A stretch of 64,000 nucleotides of DNA from Himantopus leucocephalus (Eukaryota; Chordata; Aves; Charadriiformes; Recurvirostridae). Position 1 is the stretch's first letter, and every line of letters starts with the position of its first letter. The stretch lies in NCBI GenBank assembly GCA_003993805.1, contig RSEF01000001.1, positions 67,048,849 to 67,112,848 of the forward strand, read 5' to 3'. Below are positions 51,932-63,248 of the stretch, one piece after another. Under the pieces are notes generated by a model, which worked only from the letters and a program-made list of their open reading frames with translations, had not been told where the DNA came from and did not search any database. The position numbers and the translations under genes were made by a program.

Positions 51932-54900
51932 TTAATTCTGATCATAAGGACCACTTATCACAAGCTGCTGGTCATCCGAATCCTATAAAATAGAAGAAAA
52001 ATAAAATCAGACTTGAACATTGAATTAAGAAATGAAAGTGACTTTTTGGCAAATCTGTCTGTCTATACGGATGGCGGAGTTTGCACTTGACATTTTTGTA
52101 CCAAACAAGTCTTTTTACTGGATGCAAAAAGATTAATTTTGATTTTAGACTCTGCATCTACATAAGGGTCTTGCTAAATTAGACCATTGAAGCTATTCAG
52201 ATACTCTGGCTTTACTCAATCTTTCCATCCCTTGATTCCCAGCCCCCTTCCCGTTGCATTGCAGATTCTCTGGAGTGCTGGCATGGCATTCTGCTACGTT
52301 TGCAGCAAGGAGGAGGGAAGACAAAATCGGAAGGCTTTTTAAGTTTGTATAGATGCATCACTGGCATCCAGTAGCATTTGAAGTCCAATTTAATTCAGCT
52401 GTCTTTGAAGGTAGACTTGAGATACAGCTGTAGACCACAGCCTCGATTTTACTACAAGTGAGGCCGCCCAATTTCTAGCAGTGGTGAGACAGGAAAGCCA
52501 GGAACTTGAATGGTGTTTCCCCAAATTAATTTTTCTTTTTTCAAACAAAACGTTTTCCTTTCATAAAGTCACTTCCCTCTTACCATTACTGTAGTTGTGT
52601 CTCAGTCTCAAATCAAAATGAACACTTACTGAGAAAAGATCATAAGCAGGTTCTGGTGGAGTCGGCGCAGAAGAACTTTCATACGAAGGGTTGGTGATAT
52701 TTGAAGGCTGTGACTTGTCCAATGAAGTTATGTCAGTGTCATCTTTTGACTACAGAAAATCACACAAACCTGCTTAAAATCCATCCTCCTCCTCCTAACA
52801 GCGCATTAAGTGGGGCACTTAAGCTTCACTGCTGCCCAGTGCGGTGTTGTGAATGAAATGGCTTTATCATCTAGATCAGCGTCTCTGGGCGCAGACTGTG
52901 TTCTGGGTTGTATTATCTCAGGTCACTTAACGCCGGTACCCTTTTTTTCCTCTCCCTTCTTATTTTTAAACCTCCGCAAAGATCGGGAGAGGAAGTGTTG
53001 CCCTGACATTGTCCCTAGGGTAAAGGGTACCTGGTTGGTCCTGAGTGCTCTCATTCCAACTATGTAAAAATACAAGTGTTTCCCCTGCCTCGTGGCTCCT
53101 GTTTTTTATTTCTAGAAGGAGATTTATATTACGTGCAGGGGCTAGAATACTGGTTACTTCTGGGGAGACTTTCTTTTGGATTGATTCTTGTGTATTTTGT
53201 AACTTTTTTCTTTTTTTTGGTCATCCCTCGTCTCTGCGTAGCTTGGCTGTTGCTGGCTGGTTTCACATCATCGTGATACCACGCGAGTCAGTTAAGAGAA
53301 AGCAAGCGTGAGAGTGCATCGGTATAAAGATTTGCACTTTTCAATCCTGACAATCATTTCAGTTTGCTTGTCTTTTGAATCTGGCCTCTTTCCTATCAAA
53401 CATTGCAACCTCCAGAGCAGCAAAATTATTAGCAATGCCACAGAGGAGGGGGAAGAGAACAGGTGCCCTTTCAGCGGTTTCAATTCCCTGCTTCCCTAAG
53501 GGTGAGCTTTCTGGTGGGGTAAAGGCTTCTGCACCGGTGCTGTGCAATTAAATAAGCTTTTTGGCCAATCCTCGGTGTTGGTAAGCGTCTGTGAGGGCAG
53601 GAGCCCCTCGGGCACCCTGGAGGGAGAGGTTTAGGGGAGCGGTAGGTGAGTGTAAGCTCGTGCCCGAGACAAGTGTGTGAGCCTTCCCCACTTTCTCCAT
53701 GTCTTAGTCTGAATGGTTCGAGTGGGAAGCAATCGGGAATTTTTCTAGCTTAATAAAATGCAAGGAGAAACTGGAGGCTGTTAGCTTGGGAGGTGTGGTG
53801 GGTCTGGGGAAGTGCTGCCCCCCACTTTGTGTTCCTGGCTGCTGCCTACCTTGAAGTGCTGGAAGCCCGTGTTCCTCTTCCTGAACCTGAGGTAAAAATA
53901 TCCGATAAAAGCCACCATTCCGGTAACCAGGCAGATGCCAAAGAATATTCCTGTCCCAGCACCAGCATGGAGAGGAGCCTGGAAGCAAGAGAAGAGGGCG
54001 AGTGAGCTACGGGTGGACACCGGTCACCTCCTACCACCTGAGCACACGCAGCGTCCTTTGAGATATGCCCTCATCCTGAACTGCTTTTGTGATCGAGTTT
54101 CCTGGTACGTGTTCCCTAGAGACAGTTAAATATGGCCTTTTGATAGTCATTACAAGCTAGATTTTTTTGGGGGGGTAGTGGACATTGGCTTTAGTACAGC
54201 TTCATCTTGTTTATGTTTTTGAAGTCACAGAGCAAGCCTAAGCGATCTTTTCCGGTCAGGTTTTTCAGAGTAGGCTACGATGAGGCTGAAACCTCACTGG
54301 CCCGAGGAGGAGAAATGGGTGCCAAATTCCCTTAAGCAGCTTTGGAAACCTGTGCTACAAACCCTAGAGGGCTCTGCACGGGTTCAAGCTTATTCCCCAC
54401 TGTTTTGTGCGCTGGGGACGTGTTGGTTATTGCCAGCTAATCAGCAGCCATACCGTCCTCCCAGCCCTGCTTACCAGGGCTCGCACCGAGCCGCAGCCGA
54501 GACGGGGCCCATCTCGTGGCTGGTTAGAGGGACTGCCAGCCTCTGCAGCCCAACGCCTGCCTTCCGTACGTCAGTTTGCCCCAAAACGTGCAGTGCCTTT
54601 AACCTGAAATCATTCTTCGGTCAGGCGCATGAAGTGCCAGTCCAAGTAACTGTATGTAATATTTTATAAATATTTTAATAAATAGGTAGGTGAAGAACTG
54701 AAAGAAATTCACACATGATCTGGATTTAATCTAAAGGGGAGAAATGCCTCCAGACTCTGACCTTCCTTTGCCTTCTGCAGCTCTGGGGCCTGATAGACTG
54801 ATATAACGAAGGTGACCAGCAGTTTTGGGGTAACCATAAGTCTGAGGGTTCCTCGTGCATGCAGCCGCTCAGGCTGCAATCTCCCCAAAGCACTGTGCTC

Positions 54901-56899
54901 TTTGCTGGCAATCCAGGAGGTGAGGAGGGGTCTGGAAATGGGTAGAAGGTTCCTAGGCTGTTACTTTTGCTTTTCCATGTGACGCCTTAGCTCTGTGGCC
55001 TCCTGCTTAGAAAACTAATTATTAAACTTAGTCTGGCAAAAATAATCACATTGTTGTCTTAATAGATATGCTCTCTTTATTTATTTTTTAGCAAACAAAG
55101 TAACTTATATTGTGCAGCTGGACGGCTGAATATTAGAAAACATTCAGTTGCCCTCTAGCACGTGAAAGGTATTATAAAGATTGTAATATCGTGCTGCTGT
55201 AGACTGACAGAAATTGCCTATTGCTTTGAATCATTTTCAGGCAGTAATTTACGCTTTTACCCAAGTGTGTCATTTCCTGCTTCTGAGCATTGTAGGCTGC
55301 AAGGGAGTTTTGTGAACCGAGATTGTGCAGGCGTGTTACTGAGCTTCTAGGAACACGAAGGCTGGTTTGTAAAGGAGGAAGGGTTGCTCAGGAAAACGAA
55401 GGTGAGAAATAGGGTATCAATAGGATTCATCTTGTGGACCAAGGAGGCAGCTGGTGAGCCGCTTCCGAAATCAGCGCTGGGATGGATGGGCTGTAAACGT
55501 GAGTGAGGCCCCTCCAGCGCACGGAGAGAAGGATCAGAACGAGTTACTTCGTTCTGATCCCTTGATGGAAGGGAAGTTCTTCAGATTAAATAACTGGTGG
55601 GTCTTCTTGCAAGGTCAGTTTGAGCCTGTGTTGGGCCGTCACAGAGTACCCTGGGTGGAACAGAGCTGGGGAGCGCTAACGCTGCACATCTGAACACTTA
55701 CTTTGTTAAGGAAAACACTTTGTACTGGAAAAAAGGGTGCTCGCTGCACACCTCTCCCAGGGGCAGCAGAGGCCACTTTTGTGAAACATCCCGGTTGCAC
55801 TGTAGGTGGACAAAAATGTTTTTCCTCCTTTTCATACAAAGCAGTGAAGTTTGCTGGTGGGAAATAAATAGGACAATGTTCCTGCCTCCCTGCTGCTGGG
55901 TCCTGTACCATTTTGATTCCAACTTGAAGCACTACGGCTGCTAAGTCGTCCTCCCTCCACAGAAAGGACAGCACTCCTTTCTGAAACGGGCTGTTTTGCC
56001 ATGCACAGTTGGGTTTGGTCTTTCTAATGGGAGAGATAAGTGGATAACCAGGACCACTGCAGGGATTCATGCAGGCAAAACCCATCTGTTTTCAAAACAC
56101 CTTATTGTTTTGGTAGGAATGAATGCAGAGCCAAGAGTAAAAAAAATTCCTTAGAAGCTTGAAAGATCTTTTTGGAAGAACTGAAATGGAGCTTTATAAA
56201 ATGGAGCTTTTGTTTTATTTATGTAAGATAAATGTGGGAAGAACTTCTTCAGGCAGAGACACTTTGAACAAGCTTCACTGTCACCTTGTTCTCAAATTCT
56301 AATTTTCTTTCAAAGTAACCTTCTAAACCGAAACTGCATATATGGGAGGGAAACTGGGAACATATGAATGTCAACAATGAGTTTGGGATGATATAAGTCA
56401 CAGCCACCTCCCACCACCCCCGAGAAAAAAGAATCACTATGTACTTACAGGTGCTGGCGGAGCCTTTAAAGGCTCTGATATGATGTGGATTATCCCGTTA
56501 GAAGCGATTATATCCCACTCAACAATAGCACTTGCGTCCACGTATCTGATCTCGCCCTGCCACGAGAAAGAGCAATGAGAGCTGAGCTTTGACCTTCCTC
56601 CTTTTGGGATTGAAACCTTGAGACGATTTCCTCACCTCAGTTACTGACACACAGAGAAAAATTACACAGGGGCTTACACTGGACATCAGCCTGGGCTGGG
56701 CCTGGGCTGGTCACAGCTCTCCTGGGCATGAAGTAGCCATCACCACCACCTGTATGTTGCCTTCAGGCATTTCTTTGTCCTTGGTTTGTTTTTGTTTTTN
56801 NNNNNNNNNNNNNNNNNNNNNNNNNNNNNNNNNNNNNNNNNNNNNNNNNNNNNNNNNNNNNNNNNNNNNNNNNNNNNNNNNNNNNNNNNNNNNNNNNNN

Positions 56900-56937
<38 letters not shown>

Positions 56938-59900
56938 AAAGGTTTTTGTGCTATTTGTGCTGTTATTCCTGAGTGCCAGGTGTAGCCCGCAGCCTGCCTC
57001 CGTTACAGCTGCTTTCTGTGCTGAGGATGCCGCTTGCACTGAGTTTGGTGGCTCGAGAGCGCTGGGTCAGCACTGACGGGGAGCTGCTGCCCACAGGTTA
57101 TTTGGTGGCCTGGCGACAGGGGGCTGGAAGGTGGTCCTGTTTGGCAGCTCATCAGGATGTGAGAAAAGGGAGAGGGACGGGGTCAGTCATCGCCACCCCA
57201 ACGCTCCTCTAGACTCTGCTGATAACGGGAGTCCTTGGCTGCCTCGAGCCGATCCCGAGTCCCTCCAGTGGTTCGGCAGGATGGGTTCATGGGATTAAGG
57301 GACCTTTCAGATCATCCAGTCCAACCATTAACCTAACCTGACAAACCACTTCTAAACCATATCCCCAAGTACCACGTCTACCCTTTTTTTAAACACCTCC
57401 AGGGATGGCGAATCCACCACCTCCCTGGGCAGCCTATTCCAATGTTGGATAACCCTTTCAGTGAAAAAATTTTTCCTAATATCCAACCTAAACCTTGCCT
57501 GGCCTAACTTTAACCCATTACCAACCTTAACAATGCTATGATTCTCTGCTATTGCAAACTCTGCTTTAAATCTCATCGTAGCAAAATGGTTTCTCCTCTC
57601 TGAGCAGAACCGGGAGCTGCTGCCCGCTCTTGCCCCTGGCACAAGGTGTTACGCTGCTGCTGGAGCCCATGGCAACTTTCTGTGCCCGGGGAGGAAGGGG
57701 TTCAGCCGCGGTGGCACCACAGAGCGATGTGGGAGTCACCCTGTGCCCTCCTCCCTCTCCTTCACCCCTGCGCTGCCCTGCCAAGGTCCTGGGGAAAGCC
57801 TGTGGGCTCTGACCTGGTGCACTGGGACAAGCGGGTGCCGGGCTGCCTGGAGCACGTGTGGAAAGCGGCTGTCACCTCTCCTTCCCACCGTGGCACCACA
57901 CTGAGCATTACTGCAGCCAGGAGAACCAGGGGCTTGCTCGGGTCCTCCAGGGAGGAAGAAAAGCTACAAATTTCGAACAGCTTTGAAGGGCAGGAGCAAG
58001 ATTAGTGTTAATGGGCTCAGAGCTTCCCCTCGGCAGCTTTTGAAGAAAGGAGGATTTTTTTAAGAAGAACCTTTTCTAACTCAAATATCAGATCAAAGTG
58101 ATCCAAGAGAGCTCCTGGCATGCTAATGAGTGATACAGGTAAGCCTTGTGCTGGTGCACCCGATCTCTCATGAGGGTATATTTTATCAATGTGATTACTG
58201 GGTTTGCAACATAGCATGGTTTTAAACACATAAATCAAGTACATGGTAATTCTCATGCTAAAGGAGTTTCTCCTGAAAGGTGAAGAGGAAAGGAAGCAAA
58301 GGCAACAGATGAGTCATTTGTGCACCCCTTCCTGCAGCACCTATTTTCTTCTTGTTGGGGTCTGTGACAATTTGCTCCCCCTCCCCCCCTCCCCCCCCAG
58401 TTGGCATGTTGGGCACTCAAATTTTCTTGGGTCCAGCACCATCCTCTAAAGTACGTTTTAACTGCAAGCCCACAGGCACGGGGTTTCTTATTTTCATGCT
58501 CAGCTATACCATGTCAGCCACAGCAGAGACCGAGCCTGGGACTCAAGGGGCTGCTGTCACAGAGGTCATTCGAAATGCTTGGGCAGCAACTATTTTCTAA
58601 ATAAAAAATGAGAAGCTGGGTGTGTTTTCAAAGATGCTTTTCCCTAGGATGTTTCAAAGGGTGTGATCCCTTTAAGATCATTGAGTCAGTTTTGGACTCC
58701 ATGATCTTAAAGGTCCCTTCCAACCTAGATGATTCTAAAATATCAGAGGATACTTTCTATTTGCAAAAAGGGTATGTGTTTTTACATTTAAAAACCCCCC
58801 ACTGAAATAGCAATAAAAAATGCAAACTTACGTTTTGTCTGCTTTTGCTCTGAGCAATGCTATGCTGAGGTCTCCACTCTCCCAGAACGTTACCTTTAAA
58901 TTTAACTTTACAAATGCCAACACCTTTCTTTAATGATAAGCTGCTGCTCTCATCCCTCCTCTTACTGCACTGCCAACTCTCATAATCCTGCCAGGCTGAG
59001 AGAAGGGTTGAATCCTGCCCGTACCCCATCCTGCCATTCCTGCTGGCCGCCTGAGCAGCTTCCTTTGAGTTTTACGGGTCACAGCTCGGCCATTTGCAAA
59101 CCTGTAAATTTGCAGTTTGCCAGCTGCTACCCTGCAGTCTCTGGGCGGGAAAGAGCCTTCTGAAGTCAGCCTCTCATCGCTGCCCCCTTTAACCTAACCG
59201 GATTGCTCTCTGGATCAGCGTGTCACCCGATTACAACGTAAAGCATACAGGGGGGAAAAAGCACAAAGGTGGGAGATTGATTAAAAAGGTACCTGCTCAG
59301 CAGTGGGGGCTCGATGTTCCTGGCCCCTGGTGTTCGTAATGAGGAGTTTTTCCCCTAGGCGAGTTAAAAGAGTGGTTCCGTTGGTCAAGTCTTCGTAAAA
59401 CTTTATGCTGGTGTTAGATAAGTGATACTCAATGTCTCGCCCAGAAAGTGTCTGCAAATGAGAGCAAAATACAAGGAACGTTAACTGACCTCATTAATCC
59501 CCTGGATTTACCGGTAGGCTAAGTGCCTGTGACCTTCTTCCCTCTTTGCTGTTAATGCTGCAGCAAGTGCAATATGGGGTCGAGGCTATTGGGAAATCTG
59601 GATGCGGACAGCGGGATCTTTGGTCCCTGCTGGCCTCCGATGGCTGCCTGCAGCAGGCACTACCTTGATTCTGGCGGGACAAAGGATTTTACCCTTTTGT
59701 ATGATGACCTGAAGCGATGCGCTTCAGAGGTATTCCAAACAGCTTGAAGATGCGAGCCAGGGCATAAACCCATGTGAATTGTCTGAGACAATGTTTGATT
59801 GAAGGAAGGAAGGAAGGAGGAAAGGGATAAGCACAGAAATGAAGCTAGGAACAGACGCCTATAATGTATTTGTGGGAAATACCAAAGCTGTGCATGGTTT

Positions 59901-62900
59901 TCTTCAAATAACTGTGCTTGATGTTAATAAGCCAGCAAAGGCTTCATCTCAAGCAGACGACTCCTTTATAACTGGGTAACTAAAATCCCTGATGGAAAAG
60001 TCTCTGTAGTGACTCGAACACTCAATAACCTTACACTCCTAACTACAGAAAAGAAATGGAAACGATGAACTCACGTCTTTCGGAAGCACAGTTTAAACTA
60101 TGTGGGGTTACACAGAAGTCATGGCATACTAAGGTGACTTTTTTTTTAAAACTTAAATTTCACCGGGATACAGGAACCCATAATGGCTGTTTAAAAGGTA
60201 TTATTAAAACGAGGAAGGGAAAAAGAAAAAAAAACCTGACCTCATTTTCCCTTAACCCGCTATCGTTTGGAGCAAAGAGAGTGGCGTGCACTGAGAGGTC
60301 CGTGAGGTACCGCAGGAACTCTTTCCCCTTCCTAGAGCTGTTGGAGTAAGCCATGATGTCCTAGGCAGAAACAAAATCCAGCTTTACTAAAGAGCAATTG
60401 TGCGCTCCTGTGCAGGGAGCTGAAAAGATGAGACTGTATAAATAATGACAAAGAAGCTTCCTATTAATAGCCATGAAGCAACTCTGGAGTGATATTATGG
60501 AAGAATTTTGTATTCAAAACCCAGTTTTACCTGCTGGTTTGGTGAGCACATCTTAAACTGCCTTGCGGGAGCAGAGCCCTTGTTGCCTGTGAGGCTCCTT
60601 ACACATATAATGCCTCTCTGAGCAGTGGCAAGAAAGGGACCCTTTTAATGCTTTGCCTTTTTCCCCGGCAGCAATTCAATAAAATCACAAAAAGGCACCG
60701 CACGCTTTGTGATGCTTAGAAAGCCAAGAGCAGTTACGCACAGAATCCTCTTTAAGCTAGAGCTGCAGTACCATTTAATTTCCAAATGAGTTTTAAAAAC
60801 CCCCAAACCTCTTTGGAGCGAGTAATTAAAAAAAGTAGCGGCCGAGTTCTGACTTTGACGGTGCAGATTTAGACCGCTCCGTCTTGCTTTGCTCGTGTGC
60901 TGTTGTTACCCGCTAGGAAAGCAAACACTGAGATACAACCCCGCGGGCAGCGCGCCAGCCGTGGGCCGTACCGACAAGAAGTTTGTCAGCGTTGGGAAGG
61001 ACGTCAGCACTTGCAGCAAGTTGCCGCTGCAGGAGAAGCCGTCCCCCACGTAGCCTGGCTTGCAGGTGCAGTTCACCTCTGGAAGGTACAAACACAGATA
61101 GCCGCGTGGGCAAACGGTCTCTTCGAGAAGGCTCTAGGCTGCTCTGTGCCTGAAAAACAACTCGCAGGCGACAGATTATTATCTTTTTTAAAGTTAAACA
61201 GAGGTAGAGCCTTTTGCAGTGTTATCTAGCAGCCCGTGGTTGACCAAAGGAACCAAAATCTGGGCTGCTGCTCCGCTTTGCGCAGAGGGATGCAGGGAAG
61301 GACCCGCTTACCTTTCTCCCTGTAGCAGAAGACGTCCCAGGTCTCACTCAGGTTGCCTCTTCTTCCATAGTCCACAATGCCGACGTACCCAGAGCCGCAG
61401 TTTGGGGAGGAAAAGGCAGTCGGGTAGCCCACTCTTTCGCTGTCTAGCCAGCCGGCAGAGCACAGGTGGTACCTCGCCTGCAGCCGGCACAGCCATAAGG
61501 GAAAAAACACAGGGGGAAGAGCTGGGTGGTGGGGCTGGGGCGCTGCGGATGAAACGGACAATCTCCCCAGGGCGCTCAGGCAGCACCCGACCCACCAGCA
61601 GTCTTTCTGAGGGGACTCTGTCCATCCGTCTGTCCTGCAGCCTGCCCCGTGCTGAGCTCGGGGCCAAAGGGCCGTGGAGATGGGGGCACTCTGAAAGTCA
61701 GTGGCTCTCTGTACGGGCCAAGGGAGGCTTTCCTGGGAAAACCTTCCCCAAGCCCAAAGCTGGGTAGGATCGGAGGTGGGTGTGAAAGCCAAAGGGGGAC
61801 ATGCAATCCCACTGTGTGCCGCCCCACCTTTTGTCAGCGTGGAAAGGGCTGACAAACCAGCTCAACACAGAAAATAAGTCCCCAGGAGCACTGGAGCCAG
61901 CCCCACTGCCAAATCTGCTGCTGCAAGGGAAATATTTAGGCTATGGGGCACCGGGGACATGCAGCTCTGGCTGCAATCTGAATCTCTTCGGGTAGCAGAA
62001 GGAGGTTTACACGCCGGCCGTGGTCCAGCCTCACATTTTGCTAAAGGTGCCTCTAAACGGTGAGCGTCTTTCTTCCTTCTACAGATGGGAAGGAGCCAGA
62101 AAGGCACAGTCAGTCTGACCCAGTCTTCTAAAACAAGTTTTACAAACCCAAGGTGTGATGCTCATCCCACTGATGTCAGCCACGCGTTGCCTATAACACA
62201 CTCAAGGAAAAGAATATGGAAATGGCTCTTCTAAGTTAACAGCATTTGAGGGAAAGATTCCTGGAGCCTTGCATTAAAAAAAAAATCTAAGCATAATTCT
62301 GAAGTGTACATTTCTTTAAGAAGTGCTAATAATTAAAACCTCCATGAAAACACACGGTGAGTCTGACTTTACTGCCTCACCCCAGTATCACTGGAAACAA
62401 GAACGTAGCAACTGGTTTCAGTGCTGTATAAGCAGGCGTGAAACCAATAAACTCTGAAAACTGCTCCCAGTCAAACGTGCCCTGGGGCACAGGGGAAGGA
62501 AAGGAGGGAAAACGAAGCTTATTAGCACAGAGCAGCCCCCTCGCTCCTCCCTCCGCATTTACGCTGCGGCTAGGTCTGCTCCGAGGATCTCCTCCCGCAG
62601 TGAGGCTACCTCACCTTCTGAGCGTACAGCAGCTGGTTATACGTAGCGATGGTGGCTGACTCATTGGCACAGGCCTCCTTTGCCTTCTCGTAAGTCATTT
62701 TGTACTGCCCTTCTGGGGACCGTAAGTGGAAAACCCCAACAGTGGTATCTGCAAAGAGAGAGAAGAACCAACTCTTCCTGAGAGGGTTTCCATTTCTGGA
62801 CGCAGAGTCAACTGTGGCATACAAATACCTGTGAGTTTTGTGAAATGTAGTTAGCACAGATTGATCCCTTGGAGGTAATATTCCTACCTGGAATGGCCTC

Positions 62901-63248
62901 ATCTGTTGCTTCATAAATCTGGTATTGTAAAGTACTTAAGTACATGTTCTAACTTTAAACATGCTTAAATCTCAGTGTTTCAAGGGGATATAGCTAGAAG
63001 ACTGGGTGAGCTTACGGACACAAGGATCCTTGCCACCGGCTTCAGTGCAGTGGCACAGGGACGAGGATGTCCCTGTCCCATGGCACACGCGGTGTGCCAT
63101 CCTTACCTTGGAAGTGGAGATCGGCACAGTCAGCATCGGGGTGGCACTGCCCGTTGTCTTGCAAGCAGCGGTCGAGAGGAAGCTGCATCACTGAGCAGTT
63201 CAGCCCATCACCAATGTAGTTATTTTTACATTCGCACTTGCGTTTGCC
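51932..63248 (-). CDS. STAB2: Stabilin-2, C-terminal part (last ten coding exons; gene continues beyond window)
   Basis: Type I scavenger receptor of sinusoidal endothelium that takes up hyaluronan and other ligands. Exons in gene order: 63248-63107, 62748-62615, 61477-61312, 61078-60972, 60360-60241, 59451-59293, 56556-56449, 53978-53850, 52749-52630, 51982-51932. They total 1236 nt (411 residues plus TAA), and all junctions are GT-AG and in frame. Order from residue 1 of this part: EGF-like Cys cluster 1-47; Link (hyaluronan-binding) domain about 50-145; a short EGF-like segment [16 protein letters not shown]; a FAS1 domain about 162-303, ending in the typical [13 protein letters not shown] block; a transmembrane helix about 323-342; a basic stop-transfer RFRKR; and a cytoplasmic tail of about 67 residues with an NPSY endocytosis motif at 375-378. 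Several N-x-S/T sites lie in the FAS1 region. No exon was recognised from 63249 to 64000. STAB1 is the alternative, but the tail order fits STAB2. Confidence 0.95.
52630..52749 (-). CDS. STAB2: STAB2 cytoplasmic-tail exon with NPxY motif
   Basis: Forty codons containing [12 protein letters not shown] and then [14 protein letters not shown] fits the NPxY clathrin-adaptor consensus; the human protein has NPLY at the same place. The flanking acidic start SKDDTD and the proline-rich end keep the general layout of the human tail, but most other positions differ. Confidence 0.92.
53850..53978 (-). CDS. STAB2: STAB2 transmembrane exon
   Basis: Forty-three codons. [10 protein letters not shown] is followed by a 20-residue hydrophobic helix beginning [10 protein letters not shown], then [13 protein letters not shown]. 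The basic cluster on the C-terminal side sets the orientation with the tail in the cytoplasm. This is the only membrane span in the visible part. Confidence 0.95.
53979..56448 (-). other. STAB2 intron (FAS1 to transmembrane exon)
   Basis: A 2.5-kb intron with no other gene recognised. It contains a perfect 12-bp hairpin at 55531-55560. Several open frames of 60-150 codons occur on both strands without splice-site or homology support. Confidence 0.8.
55531..55560. repeat. Perfect 12-bp inverted repeat with 6-nt loop
   Basis: Arm ggatcagaacga (55531-55542), loop gttact, arm tcgttctgatcc (55549-55560). The arms are exact reverse complements, and pairing can continue outward with one bulged base (aa against tt). 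It lies within a STAB2 intron. Confidence 0.9.
56449..56556 (-). CDS. STAB2: STAB2 exon: end of the FAS1 domain
   Basis: Thirty-six codons: [15 protein letters not shown], then [21 protein letters not shown]. The D-I/I-x-A-S-N-G-x-I-H pattern is the conserved second (H2) box of fasciclin-1 domains. The proline-rich end links it to the membrane span. Confidence 0.94.
56800..56899. other. Assembly gap (100 N) followed by T34
   Basis: Exactly 100 Ns, preceded by T-rich sequence (tttgttttt) and followed by 34 consecutive Ts (56900-56933). The gap is probably caused by a long T homopolymer, so its true length is unknown. It is intronic, and no STAB2 coding sequence is missing because the flanking exons join in frame. 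Confidence 0.98.
57281..57610 (-). mobile_element. CR1 LINE 3' part with open ORF2 C-terminus
   Basis: On the minus strand a continuous frame reads [38 protein letters not shown] and ends VDVVLGDMV before a stop. This is the C-terminal end of CR1 ORF2 without disabling changes in the part seen. After the stop come the usual CR1 3' bases (tggttggactggatgatc on that strand). The copy is 5'-truncated and lies in a STAB2 intron in the same orientation as the gene. Confidence 0.92.
58669..58745 (+). mobile_element. CR1 tail forming a fold-back
   Basis: The 3' half (about 58692-58738) reads ttggactccatgatcttaaa, then ggtcccttccaacctagatg and attcta, a normal plus-strand CR1 tail. The 5' half (58669-58687) reads cctttaagatcattgagtc, the same CR1 segment in reverse. 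The arms cctttaagatcat (58669-58681) and atgatcttaaagg (58701-58713) are exact complements. After one mismatch the inner bases gagtc and gactc pair as well, leaving a 7-nt loop. Confidence 0.8.
59293..60360 (-). CDS. STAB2: STAB2 exons of the FAS1 domain (two exons)
   Basis: Exons 60360-60241 (40 codons, starting [15 protein letters not shown]) and 59451-59293 (53 codons, starting [15 protein letters not shown]) form the body of the FAS1 domain. The first FAS1 box is seen as [15 protein letters not shown]. Potential N-glycosylation sites are NSS, NTS and NGT. Both exons are phase 0 at both ends, and the intron between them is 789 bases. Confidence 0.94.
60972..61078 (-). CDS. STAB2: STAB2 exon: EGF-like segment and start of FAS1 domain
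   Basis: Starts inside a split Glu codon, then [19 protein letters not shown] with the C-x-C and C spacing of an EGF-like module. It continues into [16 protein letters not shown], the first helix of the FAS1 domain. It is spliced to 61312 and 60360. Confidence 0.94.
61312..62748 (-). CDS. STAB2: STAB2 Link-domain exons (two exons)
   Basis: Exon 62748-62615 encodes [20 protein letters not shown] and the [19 protein letters not shown] part. Exon 61477-61312 encodes [19 protein letters not shown] and the [13 protein letters not shown] ... WDVFCYREK part. Together they form one Link module, with the Cys residues and the hyaluronan-binding fold expected for stabilin-2. The intron between them is 1137 bases. 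Confidence 0.95.
63107..63248 (-). CDS. STAB2: STAB2 EGF-like exon upstream of the Link domain
   Basis: Forty-seven codons plus one base: [18 protein letters not shown], then a second Cys cluster [20 protein letters not shown]. These are the half-modules of two consecutive EGF-like repeats. The split codon G|AT joins it to the Link exon. It is the most upstream STAB2 exon that I can support in the window. Confidence 0.93.

Larger units (their letters stand above)
56557..59292 (-). other. Repeat-rich STAB2 intron
   Basis: A 2.7-kb intron holding an assembly gap (56800-56899), a 34-T run, an antisense-strand CR1 (57281-57610), a C-rich tract (about 58377-58399) and a CR1 fold-back (58669-58745). 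No additional gene was recognised. Confidence 0.85.
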
